DNA of 64,000 nucleotides from the NCBI RefSeq assembly GCF_948329515.1, contig NZ_CAOJCN010000011.1, positions 1 through 64,000 on the forward strand, given 5' to 3'. The notes below the pieces were generated by a model. The model worked only from the letters and a program-made list of their open reading frames with translations, was not told the DNA's origin and did not search any database. This stretch comes from Cohnella rhizoplanae. Lineage in GTDB: Bacteria; Bacillota; Bacilli; Paenibacillales; Paenibacillaceae. Positions within the stretch are counted from its first letter, which is position 1, and every line of letters starts with the position of its first letter. Made by a program: the position numbers and the translations under genes. Positions 8,176 through 16,909 of this stretch are shown here, one piece after another.

Positions 8176-9540
8176 ATGGGAAAATCAAAGGATCATCAAG
8201 ATAAGGCGACTGTCAAAAGCGTATCGCCGCAGCTCGGGAACCGGCAGGAAGAGCAAGCGGAATTCGATCGCGACTTGGCCCTCGAGCTCGCGCAGGAGCG
8301 CGACAGGGCGGAGAAGGCGAAGCGCGGACGGCTCTTGTGGCTGGCCGTCGGCATCGTGCTGATCGCGGCGAATCTGCGGGGCGCTCTCACCACGGTGGGG
8401 CCGGTCGTCGGCCGCATCAAGGACGACCTTGGCCTGTCCGGGGCAGGCGCCGGCATGCTCACGACGCTGGGCCTGATCGCCTTCGCGGTGATCGCGCCCG
8501 TCGCCCCCAAGCTGTCCCGCCGCTTCGGCGCCGAGAACGTGCTGCTGGCCGGCATGGCCCTGATCACGGCCGGCGTCATCGTGCGGGCCGCTCCCAACTC
8601 GGCGCTGCTGTTCGTCGGCACCGCTCTCATCGGCCTGGGCATCGGCGTAGGCAACGTGCTCGTGCCCGCCCTCATCAAGCGGGACTTCGCCAGCCGCGCG
8701 GGCTCCATGACGGGCATTTACTCCGTCGCGCTGACGCTGGTCGCCGGCATCGCGTCCGGCGTGAGCATCCCGATCGCGGATACGCCCGGCTTCGGATGGA
8801 GAGGCGCGCTCGGCGTATGGGGCATCGCGTCGGCGCTGGCCATGATCGCCTGGCTGCCGCAAGTTAGCCGCGGACGGCGAGAGCGCGCGGACCGCCGGCA
8901 GCAGTCGCCGGCGATCCGCTTGTGGCGCTCGCCATTGGCTTGGCAGGTCACGTTCTACATGGGCTTCCAGTCCATTATCTTCTACGTCAACGTGACCTGG
9001 CTCCCCGAACTCCTGCAGGATCGCGGCATGAGTGCCGGCACGGCAGGATGGATGCTCTCCCTGATGCAGATCATCGGATTGCCCGCCAACTTCCTGGCGC
9101 CCGTACTGGCCGCCCGTCGTCCGAGCCAACGCGGCATCATGGCCGTCGTCATCGCGATGCTGCTGGTCGGCTATGCGGGCTTGTTCTTCGACACCGCGGC
9201 CGGGCCTCTGACCGCGCTGTGGGTCATCCTGATCGGGATCGGGGCCGGCGCGAGCTTCAGCCTATGCCTCGTTTTATTCGCGCTGCGCACCCGCACGGCG
9301 GCGGAGGCGACCGAGCTGTCCGGCATGGCTCAGTCCGTTGGTTATCTCGTAGCCGCGGTCGGCCCTGCGTTTATCGGCTTCGTGCATGACCGCACGGGCG
9401 GGTGGCAGGCGCCGCTCGGCGTAATGCTAGGAGTGGTGGCGCTGACGCTCGTATTCGGGCTCGGCTCGAGCCGAGCCGCCTATGTGTCGTCATCGTCCGC
9501 GCCCGTATCCGCCGATCCGACAAACGCCGACACAAAATAG
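8176..9540 (+). CDS. MFS transporter, CynX/NimT type
   Basis: The 454-residue protein has a charged cytoplasmic N-terminus (about 50 residues) and then about twelve membrane segments, including LLWLAVGIVLIAANLRGALT, whose NLRGALTTVGP block is typical of the cyanate/nitroimidazole (CynX/NimT) branch. It probably exports a small organic anion or drug. ATG 8176 follows GGAGG at 8162; an upstream TTG at 8137 is less likely. The gene stands alone; no regulator is adjacent on the same strand. Confidence 0.88.
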   Translation: MGKSKDHQDKATVKSVSPQLGNRQEEQAEFDRDLALELAQERDRAEKAKRGRLLWLAVGIVLIAANLRGALTTVGPVVGRIKDDLGLSGAGAGMLTTLGLIAFAVIAPVAPKLSRRFGAENVLLAGMALITAGVIVRAAPNSALLFVGTALIGLGIGVGNVLVPALIKRDFASRAGSMTGIYSVALTLVAGIASGVSIPIADTPGFGWRGALGVWGIASALAMIAWLPQVSRGRRERADRRQQSPAIRLWRSPLAWQVTFYMGFQSIIFYVNVTWLPELLQDRGMSAGTAGWMLSLMQIIGLPANFLAPVLAARRPSQRGIMAVVIAMLLVGYAGLFFDTAAGPLTALWVILIGIGAGASFSLCLVLFALRTRTAAEATELSGMAQSVGYLVAAVGPAFIGFVHDRTGGWQAPLGVMLGVVALTLVFGLGSSRAAYVSSSSAPVSADPTNADTK

Positions 9541-9563
9541 ACACATATTAGCTTTTTAATTTT

Positions 9564-9594
9564 TTTACATCTGGGACGCAAACGGGTGTAAAAT
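9564..9594 (+). promoter_or_regulatory. Putative promoter of the DUF1641-NDH-2 operon
   Basis: TTTACA (9564-9569) and TGTAAA (9587-9592) are 17 bp apart and are also inverted copies of one another, so the element could be a promoter, an operator or both. TAAAAT (9589-9594) is an alternative -10. It lies about 180 bp ahead of the first gene of the operon. Confidence 0.4.
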
Positions 9595-9773
9595 ATGGGC
9601 AAGGGTTCATTTCGACCTTCCGGTTCGAATACGAAGAAGCCAAAAGGAATAGCGGCACGCCTTTTTATGTGAAAAATGGTACAAACGTCGCCCGCCTCCC
9701 GTGCCCCTTCGTCCTTCGAGACGGAGATTCGCAAGAGACCGCATGACCTTACTGTAAAGGAGGACTTTGTCTC

Positions 9774-10205
9774 ATGACTACCACACCGCAAACGCAAGGC
9801 GCCGAGCAAGCCGTCGACGCGCAAAAGGCTCAAGATGTGCTGGATCAACTGATGAAGCCGGAAGTTCAACAATCGCTCACCACGCTGGTGGACAACCTTC
9901 CCAAGCTGACCGAGATGGTGACGACGCTGACCGCGGCGTACGACTTCGCGTCCGGCCTCGCCAAGGACCAAGTTTTCATCAACGACACGAAGGCCGGCCT
10001 CGTCGAGTTCTTCACGCCCGTCGTCGACAAGGCCAAGGGTCTCGCATCCGCGGCGATCGAAGCTGGCGATCGCGCAGAAGCCGACACGCAAGCCGTCGGT
10101 CTTTTCGGCCTGCTCAAGATGCTGAAGGATCCGCAAGTGCAGAAGACGCTGCGCTACACCCAAGCATTCCTGAACGTACTGGCGGAGCGCCAGCAGCAAC
10201 GCTAA
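9774..10205 (+). CDS. DUF1641 domain-containing protein
   Basis: This 143-residue helical, soluble protein includes a typical DUF1641 core (LDQLMKPEVQQSLTTLVDNLPKL split, then VGLFGLLKMLKDPQVQKTL). The family commonly accompanies redox enzymes such as formate dehydrogenases or NADH dehydrogenases in Bacillales; its role is unknown. The next gene begins 36 bp downstream on the same strand, forming a two-gene operon. AAAGGAGG precedes the ATG. Confidence 0.85.
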   Translation: MTTTPQTQGAEQAVDAQKAQDVLDQLMKPEVQQSLTTLVDNLPKLTEMVTTLTAAYDFASGLAKDQVFINDTKAGLVEFFTPVVDKAKGLASAAIEAGDRAEADTQAVGLFGLLKMLKDPQVQKTLRYTQAFLNVLAERQQQR

Positions 10206-10241
10206 TCCCCAAACCACTGACTCTTGAACGGAGGATGGACC

Positions 10242-11423
10242 ATGGCTAAACAAATCTTGATCCTGGGCGGCGGTTACGGCGGATTGCTGAGCGCGCTGAC
10301 GGCTCGTCAGCACCTGAGCGTCCACGAAGCGGCGATTACGGTCATCAACCGTTATCCGACCCACCAGATCATCACCGAGCTGCACCGTCTGGCTGCAGGC
10401 ACGATCAGCGAACCGGCTGTCGCGCTCCCGCTCGCCAAGCTGCTGAAGAACCAAGGCATCAACCTGATCATCGATACCGTCAAGGAGATCAAGCCTGACG
10501 ACAAGAAGGTCACGACGGCTGGCGGCGGTACGTACACGTACGACAACCTCGTCATCGCCCTCGGCTCCGAGACGGCTTACTTTGGCATCCCGGGGCTGCA
10601 GGAGAACAGCTTCGTGCTGAAGTCCGTCAACGACGCCAACAAGATCCGCGAGCACGTTCATGCGCGTCTTGACGCATACAAGGCGTCCAAGGATCCGGCC
10701 GACGCGACGATCGTCGTCGGCGGCGGCGGCCTGACGGGCATCGAGCTCGTCGGCGAATTCGCCGACAAGCTGCCTGAAGTCGCACGCGCCAAGGGCATCG
10801 ACCCGGCCGACATCAAGCTGTACGTCGTCGAAGCCGGACCGGCGATCCTGCCGATCTTCCCGCCGGAGCTCATCGCCCGCGCCCAAGCGAGCCTCGAGAA
10901 GCGCGGCGTCGAGTTCATCATCAGCGTAGCCATCACCGAGGCGACCAAGGATACCGTCTCCCTGAAGGACGGACGCACGCTGAAGTCCAACACCATCATC
11001 TGGACCGGCGGCGTACAAGGTCACGAGATCGTCGCGAACTGCGGCATCGAGGTTAACCGCGGACGCGCATCGGTTACCGATACGCTTCAATCGACATCGC
11101 ACCCTGAGGTTTACCTCGCGGGCGACTGCGCGGTCGTCATTCCGGGCGAAGGCGCGCGTCCATATCCGCCTACGGCACAGCTGGCTTGGCAGATGGGCGA
11201 GCTCATCGGCCACAACCTGGCAGCCGTGATCAAGGGCGGCGTGCAGGACACGTTCCAGCCGGTATTCTCCGGTACGCTGGGCAGCCTCGGCCGCAAGGAC
11301 GCGGTCGGCACCGTCGGCGCGAGCGGCACCCGCTTCAAGGGCTTCCCTGCGACGCTGATGAAGGAAATGAGCAACATCCGCTATCTGACGCACATCAAGG
11401 GTCTGTTCGCGGTATTAGAATAG
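10242..11423 (+). CDS. NAD(P)/FAD-dependent oxidoreductase, type II NADH dehydrogenase-like
   Basis: The 393-residue flavoprotein has an N-terminal FAD-binding motif ILILGGGYGGLLSAL, a second dinucleotide fold for NADH at IVVGGGGLTGIELVGEF, and the C-terminal FAD block VYLAGDCAVV with PYPPTAQLAWQMG. This is the layout of NDH-2 enzymes, which pass electrons from NADH to quinone at the membrane face without pumping protons. ATG 10242 follows GGAGG; the in-frame upstream ATG lacks a site. It forms an operon with the DUF1641 gene and ends at a strong terminator. Confidence 0.9.
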   Translation: MAKQILILGGGYGGLLSALTARQHLSVHEAAITVINRYPTHQIITELHRLAAGTISEPAVALPLAKLLKNQGINLIIDTVKEIKPDDKKVTTAGGGTYTYDNLVIALGSETAYFGIPGLQENSFVLKSVNDANKIREHVHARLDAYKASKDPADATIVVGGGGLTGIELVGEFADKLPEVARAKGIDPADIKLYVVEAGPAILPIFPPELIARAQASLEKRGVEFIISVAITEATKDTVSLKDGRTLKSNTIIWTGGVQGHEIVANCGIEVNRGRASVTDTLQSTSHPEVYLAGDCAVVIPGEGARPYPPTAQLAWQMGELIGHNLAAVIKGGVQDTFQPVFSGTLGSLGRKDAVGTVGASGTRFKGFPATLMKEMSNIRYLTHIKGLFAVLE

Positions 11424-11439
11424 GACTATTCTGCACGCT

Positions 11440-11470
11440 CCGCCCCGGCTTCGGCCGGGGCGGTTTTTTT
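11440..11470 (+). terminator. Intrinsic terminator of the DUF1641-NDH-2 operon
   Basis: CCGCCCCGGC and GCCGGGGCGG form a perfect 10-bp stem with a TTCG tetraloop, followed by seven T. Confidence 0.95.
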
Positions 11471-11499
11471 GTCCGCATGAAGGAGAGGGCATCGGCCAG

Positions 11500-11727
11500 A
11501 ATAAGGACGTGGCACATCGTTATTGGCCATGGCTGCACTTGCGCTGAAGATATAAGGATGCGACACATCCTTATTATCTCTACACTTCCCGTCCGCGACA
11601 GAATAACGATATCGCACATCGTTATTTTCTCTTTGCGGGCTGTCGGCGACAAGATAACGATATCGCACATCGTTATTTGCCTGCTGAGGCCTTCCGCCGC
11701 CGAATAACGATACCGCACATCGTTATT
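11500..11727. repeat. Hairpin array A: five 25-bp palindromic units at a 51-bp period
   Basis: Units start at 11500, 11551, 11602, 11653 and 11703. The best copies (11602 and 11703) have perfect 9-bp arms AATAACGAT and ATCGTTATT with a 7-base loop. The 11653 copy has 8 paired bases. The 11551 copy has ATAAGGATG and CATCCTTAT, so both arms changed together. The 11500 copy has a changed left arm only. The intervening 25-26 bp segments are diverged. The array fills the space between the NDH-2 terminator and the Fur-controlled gene. No cas gene is present. Confidence 0.9.
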
Positions 11728-11843
11728 GGCCCTCTGCGTCTTGCGCGTGTCTACATAACATGTCCTCATATAAATTCATATCGTATCCAATGCTCGCGCA
11801 AGTTCTTGCCAAATCGCCGTATATTCGGTAAGATAGTCCGAGT

Positions 11844-11862
11844 GATATTGAGAATCGTTATC
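11844..11862 (+). promoter_or_regulatory. Fur box upstream of the siderophore-binding lipoprotein
   Basis: GATATTGAGAATCGTTATC matches the 19-bp consensus Fur box at 16 positions. It lies 67 bp ahead of an iron-siderophore binding-protein gene, which supports iron repression by Fur. Confidence 0.82.
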
Positions 11863-11928
11863 GTCTAATCGATTTCGTTTTAACGGTACGCTTGCACCAT
11901 ACAAACCCTCCAAGGAGAGAATACGTAC

Positions 11929-12939
11929 ATGTCTAAGTTCCGCAAATCCGGCTTGCTCCTCACATTCATCCTGCTGCTCGTCAGCGTCGTCACCGCCTGC
12001 GGCAGCAAAAACAATAACAACGCCTCCTCCGGCGCCTCCCCGTCCGCGAGCGCCTCGGCGTCAGCCAGCGCCAGCCCCTCGGCCTCGCCGTCCGCATCCG
12101 CATCGTCCGAAGCGGGCGCGACGACGAAGAAGGTCACCGACGGCATGGGCCGCGAAGTCGAGGTGCCCGCGAAGGCGGAGCGCGTCGTCGCGCTCAACAA
12201 CTTCGGCGATTTGCTGGCGCTTGGCGTTAAGCCGGTCGGCACGATTAATTACTACCTGGATAAGTACAAGGACGAGCCCGAAGCCGTCGCCGGCATCGAG
12301 AGCGTAGGCGATCAGGAAGCCGACAACGAGAAGGTCGTGGCTGCGACGCCCGACCTGATCATCGTGAGCAACTACTTCAAGCCCGAAGTGGTGGATGCGC
12401 TGCAGAAGATCGCGCCTACCTATGCGACGACGTTCGGCAAGACGCCGTACGAGCAGCTCGACGATCTGGCCGCGCTGCTGAACGTCGAGGACCGGAAGCA
12501 GGCGTTCCTCGACGGCTACAAGGCCAAGGCGACTGACGCCAAGGAGAAGCTCAAGGGCAAGATCGCCGAGGGCGAGAAGGTCGGCATCCTCCAATTCTGG
12601 AGCAAAAAGATTTACGAGCATCCGACCAAGGTGTTCACGCCGCTGTACGAAGATCTGGGCTTCCTGCCGACCGAGCACGTGAAGACGTTGACCGCGACGA
12701 CCGAGGTTACCCAAGAGAAGGTGCCGGAGAACGTAGCCGACGCGGACCGACTGTTCATCATGGTGGACGGACAACCGGACATCGACACCTACAACGCGCT
12801 CAAGGAAACGGCTTGGAAAAACATCCCGGCCGTTCAGAAAAACCAGGTGTACCTGGTAGACAGCGGGCACTGGAACGACTTCAGCGCCGCCGCGATTCAG
12901 TGGCAGCTGCAGGACGTAGTCGAACTGCTTAGCAAGTAA
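11929..12939 (+). CDS. Iron-siderophore ABC transporter substrate-binding lipoprotein
   Basis: The 336-residue product has a type II signal peptide with lipobox VTAC (Cys24) and is expected to be anchored outside the membrane, handing ferric siderophores to an ABC importer. After the lipid anchor comes a Ser/Ala/Pro-rich linker of about 30 residues, then a FecB/BtuF-type binding fold (VTDGMGREVEVPAKAERVV, ALGVKPVG, TPDLIIVS). The Fur box upstream fits iron control. No permease or ATPase gene is adjacent, so it must work with components encoded elsewhere. A hairpin terminator follows. Confidence 0.93.
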   Translation: MSKFRKSGLLLTFILLLVSVVTACGSKNNNNASSGASPSASASASASASPSASPSASASSEAGATTKKVTDGMGREVEVPAKAERVVALNNFGDLLALGVKPVGTINYYLDKYKDEPEAVAGIESVGDQEADNEKVVAATPDLIIVSNYFKPEVVDALQKIAPTYATTFGKTPYEQLDDLAALLNVEDRKQAFLDGYKAKATDAKEKLKGKIAEGEKVGILQFWSKKIYEHPTKVFTPLYEDLGFLPTEHVKTLTATTEVTQEKVPENVADADRLFIMVDGQPDIDTYNALKETAWKNIPAVQKNQVYLVDSGHWNDFSAAAIQWQLQDVVELLSK

Positions 12940-12961
12940 TATTCCGCATACGCGATATAGT

Positions 12962-12999
12962 GGTCTGGCAGCATCTGCTGCCGGGCCCTTTTCTTTTTT
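12962..12999 (+). terminator. Intrinsic terminator after the binding-protein gene
   Basis: GGTCTGGCAGC pairs with GCTGCCGGGCC (two G-T pairs) over an ATCT loop, followed by a T-rich run. Confidence 0.8.
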
Positions 13000-13059
13000 A
13001 GAATAGCAAACCGCCAGCAGCGCAAGCTAGCTTCATCAAACGGAAGGGTGGTGCCGCGA

Positions 13060-13344
13060 ATGTCCAGAAGAAGATCGAGACGGCTCGCCGTCCCGGGCGC
13101 GGAGCAGGGCGTCAACGCGTTTAAAGCCGAGGTCATGCGCAAGGAGGGCTATGCGGTCGATCCCGCGCACCCGGACGACGTGAAGTACGAGGTGGCCAAG
13201 TCGCTCGGCGTGCCGCTGACGCCCGGTGACAACGGTCACCTGACGACGGAGGAAGCGGGACATGTCGGCGGCAGAATCGGCGGCTCGATGGTGCGCGAGA
13301 TGATACGGATGGCGCAGGAGAGAATATCCCAGAGAGAGCAGTAA
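13060..13344 (+). CDS. Alpha/beta-type small acid-soluble spore protein
   Basis: The 94-residue protein carries the diagnostic DNA-binding block of alpha/beta-type SASPs: LTTEEAGHVGG followed by GSMVREMIRMAQERI. These proteins coat and protect DNA in the dormant spore. The N-terminus is rich in Arg (SRRRSRRLAVPG), and the length exceeds the usual 60-75 residues by about 20. ATG 13060 is preceded by GGAAGGGTGG. A forespore promoter was not identified. The gene is independent and followed by a terminator. Confidence 0.88.
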   Translation: MSRRRSRRLAVPGAEQGVNAFKAEVMRKEGYAVDPAHPDDVKYEVAKSLGVPLTPGDNGHLTTEEAGHVGGRIGGSMVREMIRMAQERISQREQ

Positions 13345-13421
13345 TCGCCTCGCATCCGGCGAGTTATGGCATACTGCGAGACGATCGCGGCATCGTTCCA
13401 TCCTGCAATCCCGGCGACCTA

Positions 13422-13455
13422 ACCCGCGCACCGCGCGCAGGGCGGGTCGTTTTTG
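13422..13455 (+). terminator. Intrinsic terminator after the SASP gene
   Basis: ACCCGC and GCGGGT arms are followed by CGTTTTT. The loop is long and GC-rich. Confidence 0.65.
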
Positions 13456-13482
13456 GCGTTATTTCCCCCGCGGGTTCGCGCG

Positions 13483-13491
13483 TGATACAAT
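13483..13491 (+). promoter_or_regulatory. Extended -10 promoter of the helicase gene
   Basis: TGATACAAT, an extended -10 element, lies 53 bp upstream of the nuclease-helicase start; no clear -35 is present. Confidence 0.4.
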
Positions 13492-13544
13492 GAGAGAACA
13501 AATGTTCCGGCGTCGGGACGCAGGCTAGATGGGGGACGGACGGT

Positions 13545-15941
13545 ATGCGGGGTACGGTCACGATCGCGGTCAGGCCGCTGGTCGAATACGCGCTGCGGAG
13601 CGGCGATCTGGAGAGCGGGTTCCGTCAGACGTCGGCGCTGGCCGAGGGCGTCAAGGCGCATCAGCAGGTGCAGGAATCGTACGGAGAGCTGGACCGGCGG
13701 GAGGTGCACCTGCGGACCGAGATCGCGCGCGGGGACTTGCTGTTCGTCGTCGAGGGACGATGCGACGGTCTCCTGACGGGCGGGGACGGCTGGGTGACGA
13801 TCGACGAGATCAAGTCCACGGGCGGAGAGCTGCCCGCGTCCGAGGCGGAGACGCCGGAGGTTCACTGGGCGCAGGCGTACTGCTATGCCTACATGCACGC
13901 GAAGGCCGAGGGCATCGATCGTATCCGGGTGAGAATGACTTACGTGGAGACGCGGGGGGACGGAGGCGTCCGGAGGTCCTTCGAGCGGACGGCCGACTAC
14001 GAGGAGCTGGAGCGGCGCGTCTTGGACTACGTCGAGCGCTACGCGCCGTTCGCGGAGCTTCAACTGCGGCATCGCGCATCGCGGGACGAGAGCATCGCGG
14101 GCCTGGCCTTTCCGTACCCGGCCTACCGCGCCGGTCAACGCAAGCTGGCTGGCGCGGTGTACCGGAGCATCGAGGCGGGCCATCAGTTGTTCGCGCGCGC
14201 GCCGACCGGCATCGGCAAGACGATATCGACGCTCTATCCGGCCGTGAAGTCGATCGGCGAAGGACGACTCGCACGGCTGTTCTATCTCACGGCGCGCACG
14301 ACGACGCGGGCGTCCGCCGAGGACGCGCTGCGCCGCATGCAGGACGGCGGGCTGCGGCTGCACGCGGTGACGATCACCGCCAAGGACAAGCTGTGCGCGG
14401 CGGCGTCCGCGCAGACCGGGGGGCCAGGCTGCGCCGGAGGCGTTTGCATGTACGCGGAGGGGTATTACGACCGCATCAACGGCGCCGTGCTGGACCTGCT
14501 GTCCAACGAGACGCTGATGCGCAAGGACGAACTGCTGCGCTATGCGGGAAAGCACCGGGTGTGCCCGTTCGAGATGTCGCTGGAGGCGGCCTATATCGCG
14601 GATGTCGTCATCTGCGACTACAACTACATATTCGATCCGCGCATCTCGCTGAAGCGCGTCGCGTCCGAGTGGAAGGCCGCCTGCGCGCTGCTCGTCGACG
14701 AGGCGCACAATCTGCCCGACCGCGCCCGGGAGATGTATTCGGCGGAGCTCTTCAAACGGGACTTCCTGAATCTCGTCCGCGCCTTCAAGGGCAAGGACGC
14801 AGCGGTGCATGCTGCGGCCAAGGCCGTCGACGCGGCGCTGCTCGCCGTTCGCAAGCGGGAGGACGGGCAGGGCGCGTATACGCTGCCCGAGGGGGTGCCC
14901 GAGGCGCTGAGCGATGCGGTCGAGACGTTCGCGGAGGCGGCGGAAGGCGCGCTGGTTAAGGGGGAGCGCAGCGGCGACGGGGACTTTGGACGCGTCGGCC
15001 AAGACGCAGAAGACGGTGCCGATACCGATACGCCCGCGAATCCGCGCGATATGCTGCTCGAAGCCTACTTTGCGGCGCTCGCCTGGATGCGGATCGTCAA
15101 GCTCTACGACCCCGAACGTCATGTCGTCTATGCCGAGCGGCAGCGCGCCGACCTGCGGATCAAGGTGTTCTGCATGGATCCGTCCCGCCTGCTGCGCCAG
15201 ATGCGCAAGGGTTACCGTTCGCAGATCTGCTTTTCCGCGACGCTGTTCCCCTTGGGCTATTATATGGATCTGCTCGGCGCGGAGGAGACGGATTATTCGG
15301 TATCGGTGCCGTCGCCCTTCCGGGCGGAGCAGTGGGACACGGAGATCGTACCCTTGTCCACGCGCTATGCGGACCGCGAGACGAGCCGCGAGCGGATCGC
15401 GGCCCGGATGCTGGCGCTGGCCCGCGGCCGCCCCGGACGCTATCTATTCTTTTTCCCGTCCTACGCCTATATGAACGCCGTGTACGAGACTTTTCTGGCG
15501 CAGGGAGGAGACGCCCTGCGCACGATGCTGCAGCGTCCGGAGATGACCGAGGACGAGCGGGGCCGCTATCTAGCCGCGTTCGAAGCGGACGACCGGGAGG
15601 CGCTGATCGGCTTCGCGGTGCTGGGCGGCGTCTTCTCGGAGGGGATCGACCTGGCCGGCGACCGGCTGCAGGGCGTCGCGATCGTCGGCGTGGGCATGCC
15701 GCAGCCGAGCTACGAGCGGGATCTCATGCGGGCGCATTACGAAGCCGCCGGTCTGCCGGGGTTCGACTACGCGTACGTGTATCCGGGCATGAACAAGGTG
15801 CTCCAGGCCGGGGGGCGGCTCATCCGGACCGAGACCGACAGCGGCGTGCTCGTGCTCTTCGACGACCGCTACAGACGCGCGCCATACCGGCGGCTCCTGC
15901 CCGAGGAATGGGGTGCGGACGGCGGAGGACCGGCCAGGTAG
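13545..15941 (+). CDS. Nuclease-helicase fusion: PD-(D/E)XK domain plus Rad3/XPD-like Fe-S helicase
   Basis: The 798-residue protein joins two activities. The N-terminal 170 residues resemble a RecB/Cas4-type nuclease: D74, then E88-x-K90 in TIDEIKST, then the QAYCYAY motif at 110-116. The rest is a superfamily 2 DNA helicase of the DinG/Rad3 type: Walker A APTGIGKT (219-226), DEAH box at 385-388, and four cysteines between them (284, 296, 301, 340) placed as in Fe-S-cluster helicases. A repair or DNA end-processing role is likely. It is a single gene, not in a recognisable repair operon. The start is preceded by a GGGGGACGG stretch. Confidence 0.88.
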   Translation: MRGTVTIAVRPLVEYALRSGDLESGFRQTSALAEGVKAHQQVQESYGELDRREVHLRTEIARGDLLFVVEGRCDGLLTGGDGWVTIDEIKSTGGELPASEAETPEVHWAQAYCYAYMHAKAEGIDRIRVRMTYVETRGDGGVRRSFERTADYEELERRVLDYVERYAPFAELQLRHRASRDESIAGLAFPYPAYRAGQRKLAGAVYRSIEAGHQLFARAPTGIGKTISTLYPAVKSIGEGRLARLFYLTARTTTRASAEDALRRMQDGGLRLHAVTITAKDKLCAAASAQTGGPGCAGGVCMYAEGYYDRINGAVLDLLSNETLMRKDELLRYAGKHRVCPFEMSLEAAYIADVVICDYNYIFDPRISLKRVASEWKAACALLVDEAHNLPDRAREMYSAELFKRDFLNLVRAFKGKDAAVHAAAKAVDAALLAVRKREDGQGAYTLPEGVPEALSDAVETFAEAAEGALVKGERSGDGDFGRVGQDAEDGADTDTPANPRDMLLEAYFAALAWMRIVKLYDPERHVVYAERQRADLRIKVFCMDPSRLLRQMRKGYRSQICFSATLFPLGYYMDLLGAEETDYSVSVPSPFRAEQWDTEIVPLSTRYADRETSRERIAARMLALARGRPGRYLFFFPSYAYMNAVYETFLAQGGDALRTMLQRPEMTEDERGRYLAAFEADDREALIGFAVLGGVFSEGIDLAGDRLQGVAIVGVGMPQPSYERDLMRAHYEAAGLPGFDYAYVYPGMNKVLQAGGRLIRTETDSGVLVLFDDRYRRAPYRRLLPEEWGADGGGPAR

Positions 15942-15950
15942 GCGGCAAAA

Positions 15951-15993
15951 ATCCGCAGCGGAGCTCTACGCCCGGGCTGCGGATCAGGTTTTT
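15951..15993. terminator. Bidirectional terminator between convergent genes
   Basis: ATCCGCAGC and GCTGCGGAT form a perfect 9-bp stem with a 16-base loop, with an A-run on the left and a T-run on the right. It serves the helicase gene and the convergent secreted-protein gene. Confidence 0.75.
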
Positions 15994-16628
15994 CAGAGAT
16001 TGATATGACCGGCCTTCATCGGGCCTTCTTCGCCCGCGTGATAGACGTCGAGTCCGCCATCCGGGCTCTCGAGCACCGCGTACGGACAGCAATCGTACAG
16101 GATCAGTCCGCGCAGCGTGCCTTTGACCGCATAGGATTCGTGGTAACCCTTCTTCAGATCGTCGAAGTCGTTGGCCGTATAGACGTGCACGGTATCCCCG
16201 ACTTGCTCGGCATAGTTGTGGTTCGTCCGATTGGCGGCCTTCTTCATGGGCTTGAAGGAGATATGGCCGCTCATATACTCTTCGGTCGTATTCTTCTCCT
16301 TGCCCTTGGCGAACTCGGGCCACAGATCGGTGAACACCGTCAGTCCGGCCTTGTCGTTGTAGACGAGGATCAAGGGAACCGTCGCGGGGCCGTAGGGCAG
16401 CGTGAACAGGTCGATCAGCTTGCCGTCGTGATATTTGCCGTTCGTCTGGAACAGCTGCTTCTCGCCGTCGTGCACGAATACGCGATTGCCGACCTGCAGG
16501 GCCGCGAAGCCCTTCTCGCTGTCGGCTTTGATGGCCGCTTCCGCCGCTTGGGCCGCGCCGGGCGCGACGATCGCTACGGCCAAGGCGGCCGCCAAGGACA
16601 GGCGCAGCGCGTTTTTCTTCAACATCAT
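15993..16628 (-). CDS. Secreted protein of unknown function
   Basis: The 211-residue product has a clear signal peptide (KKNALRLSLAAALAVAIVAP, cleavage near AQA-AEA) and then a soluble, beta-rich region without a recognised domain. Two adjacent cysteines (YDCCPYAV) lie near the C-terminus. Repeated short strands such as VGNRVFVHDG and VGDTVHVYTA suggest a beta-propeller or beta-sandwich fold. No neighbour gives a functional clue; the gene is alone. GGAGAGA precedes the start. Confidence 0.7.
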   Translation of the reverse strand: MMLKKNALRLSLAAALAVAIVAPGAAQAAEAAIKADSEKGFAALQVGNRVFVHDGEKQLFQTNGKYHDGKLIDLFTLPYGPATVPLILVYNDKAGLTVFTDLWPEFAKGKEKNTTEEYMSGHISFKPMKKAANRTNHNYAEQVGDTVHVYTANDFDDLKKGYHESYAVKGTLRGLILYDCCPYAVLESPDGGLDVYHAGEEGPMKAGHINL

Positions 16629-16909
16629 GGGGGAATCTCTCCTCTTCGTTCGTCTCGAACGCCGTCAGGGCGGGTTCGACTATGGCATATTATGGCATGG
16701 CGATAACGTAATTGGTAAGTTACCGGGGTCATGCGAAATGTAATGCGGATGAATGACGCATGTCGTAGGGGACGAGGCGCGGGGGAAGCGCCCGAGGTCA
16801 TGGGCGGAAGAGGCTGCCGCGCGCAGGGGCCAGTCACGGGCCGAGCCAAACGATGGCAAATCAAGTATAATAGTCGTAACACTACTAACGAGATACGGAG
16901 CTGACAGCG

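Noticed and set aside
11500..11727. CRISPR array
   Set aside because: The proportions are suggestive, but the repeats are diverged and palindromic with compensatory changes, no leader or cas genes are present, and related arrays elsewhere in the window have nearly identical spacers.
11395..11769. Minus-strand frame of 124 codons across array A with a 17-residue repeat (ITMCDIVILS)
   Set aside because: The period of 51 is a multiple of three, so the repeats stay in frame automatically. There is no convincing ribosome binding site, and the frame overlaps the NDH-2 terminator and gene end.
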